From Prasinococcaceae sp. CCMP 1430 (lineage: Eukaryota > Prasinodermophyta > Palmophyllophyceae > Prasinococcales > Prasinococcaceae): a stretch of 64,000 bases of DNA. This document shows, one piece after another, positions 61,080 through 64,000 of the stretch; the stretch's first letter is position 1, and every line of letters begins with the position of its first letter. Below the pieces are notes generated by a model, which saw only the letters and a list, made by a program, of their open reading frames with translations, did no database searches and was not told where the DNA came from. Location: assembly GCA_013416795.1 (NCBI GenBank), contig RQSC01000630.1, positions 1 to 64,000 on the forward strand. Direction: 5' to 3'. The translations under genes and the position numbers were made by a program.

Positions 61080-61094
61080 TATCCCGTGGGTTAC
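61080..61094. promoter_or_regulatory. Conserved upstream motif GTAACCCACGGGATA (minus orientation)
   Basis: A copy of the window-wide motif, about 230 nt upstream of the 59868-60854 gene. Its flank GAATTGAT is identical to the copy near 23652. Confidence 0.4.
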
Positions 61095-61101
61095 TTTGAG
61101 C

Positions 61102-62481
61102 TTATATTATATTTATGTCCTTCGGGCGCGCTGCGCGCGGAAGCGCCGCGCGCGCGCGAATCTTCGCGCGCGCGACAATCCGCGCCGGGGGGCGCCGCGC
61201 GGCCCCGACCGCCGCGCGGCACACGTCGCGCGCGGCCTCCACGCGACCGGCGCGCGCGAGCGCGCCGGCGATCGCGGCGTAGGTCTTTCCGGTCGGAGGC
61301 GGGCACCCGCCACGCGAGGCCTCCATGTACTCGAGCATGCGCCGGGTCGCGGTCACCTGGCCCGCCTCCGCCGCGCCCTGCGCCGCCTCGGTCCACGACG
61401 CCGTCGTGGGGCGCAGGCCCGAGCGCACGGCCGACACCAACAGGAGGCGCGCGGCCCGCCGCTCGTCGCCCGCACGCGCGTACGCGTGCGCCAGCGACAC
61501 GTACGTGCCCAGCGTCGGCCGCGCGGGCGAGCAGTCCGCCGGCAGCAGCACCTCGCGCGCGCGCTCGAGCGCGGCCGTCAGGTCGCCCGCGCGGCTCCAG
61601 CCGTACAGCAGCACGTTGTGCGTGGTGACGTCGGGTTCGAGACCATGCTTGGCACACATCCTGTCGACGAATTCCTCCGCGCCGCGCACATCGCCCGCAG
61701 TCACGTACGCCGTCGCGGCCGCGTTCATGGCCCGCGTGTCCGGCGCGATGCCGTCGGCGCTGACCATGCGCTCGAAGAGCACTTGCGCGCGAGCGCAGCT
61801 CGTGCGGTCGGCCGAAAACCCGCGCATGACCGCCGTGTACGTTTCGAGGCCGACGGCGTCGCCGCGCGCCTGCAGGCCCTGCATGAGCACCAGTGCGCGC
61901 TCGGGCTCCCCGCGAAGCGCCACCGCCGTCGCCACGGCGCGCTCCGCCGCGGCGCCCACGCGGACGCCCGCGCGCGCGCCGGCCTCCAGCAGACGCAGCG
62001 CCTGCATCGCGCGCTTGCGCTTCGTCGACTTGCAGAGCACGTGCAGGATGCGCTTGAGCGTGGCCGTGCTGGGAAGCGCATCCCCACGGGCGCCGCCGCT
62101 CCCGCCGTCCTCGCCCGCGTGCGCCCGCAAAATGGCGGTTGCGAGCTCGGCCGCCTCGGGCGCCGTGCGCGGGTTCTTCGAGAGCGCCACCAGCCTCGCG
62201 CCGCCATCGCCCCGACCGACCTCCGCCGCCACCTCCACCGCCTCCACCACCGTCGTCTGCGCACCGCCGTCGCCCCCGCCGCGCGGCGCGCACACGCGGC
62301 GGCGGCCGCCAACCAAGCCCCGCCGCGCGCGCCGGCCCCACCCGCACACGCTCACTTCTGCATGGGATTTGATGGGGAATATACACATTGGGTAGAACCC
62401 ATTCCAAAAGGGTTTACTTTTGATGGCGGTTCGGGTGCTTGTCCTTCTCCCCCCCCCCCCCACCACCTCGCCTCGGAACAT
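61102..62481 (-). CDS. Pentatricopeptide-repeat (PPR) protein
   Basis: A frame of 459 residues from ATG 62481. The first ~90 residues are Gly/Arg/Val-rich and may include targeting sequence; an in-frame ATG at about 62388 is an alternative. From residue ~100 there are about seven PPR-like helix pairs: TYTAVMRGFSADRTSCARAQ, MNAAATAYVTAGDVRGAEEF, THNVLLYGWSRAGDLTAALE, TYVSLAHAYARAGDERRAAR and TYAAIAGALARAGRVEAARD. It is likely an organellar RNA-binding factor. It and the PPR gene downstream may be old tandem relatives, or one gene broken at 60855-61101. Confidence 0.8.
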   Translation of the reverse strand: MFRGEVVGGGGRRTSTRTAIKSKPFWNGFYPMCIFPIKSHAEVSVCGWGRRARRGLVGGRRRVCAPRGGGDGGAQTTVVEAVEVAAEVGRGDGGARLVALSKNPRTAPEAAELATAILRAHAGEDGGSGGARGDALPSTATLKRILHVLCKSTKRKRAMQALRLLEAGARAGVRVGAAAERAVATAVALRGEPERALVLMQGLQARGDAVGLETYTAVMRGFSADRTSCARAQVLFERMVSADGIAPDTRAMNAAATAYVTAGDVRGAEEFVDRMCAKHGLEPDVTTHNVLLYGWSRAGDLTAALERAREVLLPADCSPARPTLGTYVSLAHAYARAGDERRAARLLLVSAVRSGLRPTTASWTEAAQGAAEAGQVTATRRMLEYMEASRGGCPPPTGKTYAAIAGALARAGRVEAARDVCRAAVGAARRPPARIVARAKIRARAALPRAARPKDINII

Positions 62482-62771
62482 TTTTTCCCCCCCAAAAAAA
62501 CAAAAAAGGCGATTTCGCGGCGCGCGGAAGCGCCGCTTCCCGCGCGGCGGCGCAGCCCGCGCGAGGCGAGGCCGCGGAGCTTCGCGCGCTACGCGCGCGC
62601 GGCCCGGGCTTTTTTTTTAAAAAATGCGCGCTCGTTTTCCCTGCGTTGCGGCTGCTTTCTTTTGTTGTCGTTTGCGTTGCCCTTTTTTTGCCCTGCGCGG
62701 GCGGCGTGCCGGGGCCGCGCGTCGCGCGGGGCGGTGCCACACGTGTGCGCCCCGCGCGCCGCATAGCTGCC

Positions 62772-63766
62772 ATGGCGTCGATGGCGGTCTCCATGCCCGC
62801 CAGCGCGGTACGTGCGCGCGCGGGGAGGGAGGGGTGAGGCGGGGAGAGCTTCATGAGGCGTGCGGTAGACGTCAACGAGTTAAACGTGCCACGCAACGTG
62901 CGCTACCAGCTCGGAACGGAGCGAAAAGTGTTTGGCGTGCCAAGCGGCGAAAGTCCGGCACGCCAGACGTGGGACCTTCCGGAGGGCACCGAGNGCGCGC
63001 GCCCGCGGCCCGCAGCGCAGCGCAGCCGGCGTTCTTCGTGGAGGCGAAGGCGGTACGTGCGCTGCGACGCGCGTGGAGCGCCGCCACGCCCGCCGGCGCG
63101 AGCGTGCGCGCCCGCCGGTGCGCTACGAGGGGAGAGGGGGTTGAAGGCGCGCTGCAGCGCCCTGCCAATGCGGATGCTGCTGCGGCGCACGCATTGGAAA
63201 CCCTGAGGTCGAATGCGCAGGCACAGTGTGCCGCGAGCGCGGAGCCTCGATGGCGCAGCGACGCTGGCTGCACCGCTCTCACGAGCTCGCTGGCCGTGCG
63301 AGTGCGCGAAGCGCGCCGGCGCCGCTTTGAGGTGTCCTTGTCCTCGCGTGGTGCTGACACCCAGGCGCCGTCCCACGACCATTCGTCTCTGCGCCCGCTC
63401 GCGCCCCCACACCCCCTCTGCCACGGTCTCGCGCAGTCCAACCGCTACAAGAAGAAGCTGCGCGTGAAGTTCAGGAGCTACAACGTCAAGGCCATCGAGA
63501 AGGCGGTTGACACGCTGCTGGACCTCGCGGAGGAGCACGACACGGACGTGAGCGGCCCGGTCCCGCTCCCCACCAAGATCCGCCGCTTCTGTCTGCTGCG
63601 CTCGCCGCACGTCAACAAGGACTCGCGGGAGCACTTCGAGGTGCGCACACACTCGCGCCTCGTTGACCTGATGGAGCCCGAGGCCGGCATCATCGACGGG
63701 CTGATGACGCTGGAGCTGCCGCCGGGAGTGGACCCCGAGATCTCTGTCATCGAGGCGCGTGCGTAG
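62772..63766 (+). CDS. Plastid-type ribosomal protein uS10 (nuclear-encoded), three exons
   Basis: Exons 62772-62807, 63026-63052 and 63437-63766 join in phase 0 to 130 residues. Exon 1 is MASMAVSMPASA, exon 2 is only 27 nt (PAFFVEAKA), and together they resemble a short transit peptide. The mature part reads SNRYKKKLRVKFRSYNVKAI, then GPVPLPTKIRRFCLLRSPHV and FEVRTHSRLVDLMEP, diagnostic of bacterial-type S10. uS10 binds the 3' major domain of the small subunit. In red-lineage plastids rps10 is usually plastid-encoded, so this nuclear copy suggests a green-lineage plastid. A single N lies in intron 1 (62994). Confidence 0.88.
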
Positions 63767-63925
63767 GCTCGCAGCGCGCACGCCCGAGCAAGCAGGGGTG
63801 TGTAGTATCATAAGACCTTAATTGTTCTCGCGAATTGCCCGTGAATCCAAGCGAGGGACTACGCACGCGCGTTTGTAGCGTGTTTCCGTGCGCGAGGGCC
63901 TTCCAGGGCGCGCGCGCCGTGTCGC

Positions 63926-64000
63926 TCAGTCCTCCATCAGGTCGTGACCCCGCGAGCTCATCGGAGGCAGGAAAGGCACAGCCGCCGCGCCCGCAGCCGC
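63926..64000 (-). CDS. 3' end of an unidentified gene, cut by window edge
   Basis: A minus-strand frame ends at a TGA (63926-63928) and reads AAAVPFLPPMSSRGHDLMED. It is open to the window edge. The family cannot be named from 24 codons. Confidence 0.35.
   Translation of the reverse strand, partial: AAAGAAAVPFLPPMSSRGHDLMED

Noticed and set aside
1-64000. Search for tRNA, rRNA and snRNA genes
   Set aside because: No tRNA B-box/anticodon-arm combination or rRNA-like stretch was recognised by eye; a covariance-model scan would be needed to exclude small RNAs.

Overview
This is a strongly GC-rich nuclear contig of a flagellated eukaryote, probably an alga. The eukaryotic signs are spliced genes (GT..AG introns, often full of GT/CA microsatellite), endomembrane machinery (SFT2, R-SNARE, golgin, SMP/C2 lipid-transfer protein, Doa10 fragment) and cilium genes (IFT144/WDR19, CFAP251/WDR66, TMEM107, possibly CEP89). 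A nuclear gene for plastid-type ribosomal protein uS10 with a short transit peptide, plus RsmE, AlgH, RecX and PPR proteins, points to a plastid. Nuclear uS10c favours the green lineage (prasinophyte-like), but this is inference.

Layout. 0.8-5.1 kb: nucleotide-sugar transporter, cystinosin, a small plastid-like protein and an SDR enzyme. 6-14.3 kb: a GGCT-like gene, D-cysteine desulfhydrase/ACC-deaminase, and a large Na+/sulfate-type (DASS) transporter with four RCK-C domains; these genes have microsatellite introns. 14.4-19.4 kb: a MAPEG protein and a protein with two SMP-C2 modules. 20.3-28.6 kb: an orphan membrane protein, SFT2, a VAMP7-like R-SNARE, a 500-nt gap, a RecX-like gene and a TMEM144-like transporter. 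28.8-45 kb: a repeat coiled-coil protein whose only ATG overlaps that of IFT144, then IFT144, a KH/WW RNA-binding protein, CFAP251, and a locus with a 643-nt gap where TMEM107 and an unidentified minus-strand gene lie opposite golgin-like exons. 45-64 kb: AlgH, a Doa10/MARCH6 fragment abutting RsmE, a basic plastid-type protein, a sulfotransferase-like protein, an orphan membrane protein, a CEP89-like coiled coil with an apparent frameshift, DUSP12, GPN1, two PPR proteins, uS10c, and the 3' end of another gene.

Genes alternate strand and many share short AT-richer divergent promoters. A recurrent motif, close to GTAACCCACGGGAGA, lies about 200-400 nt before five start regions. Exon boundaries were read by eye from reading frame and splice phase; several 5' ends remain open and are flagged. 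Two N gaps, single Ns at 9454, 46442 and 62994, and long poly-G or GT tracts mark places where the assembly should be trusted less.
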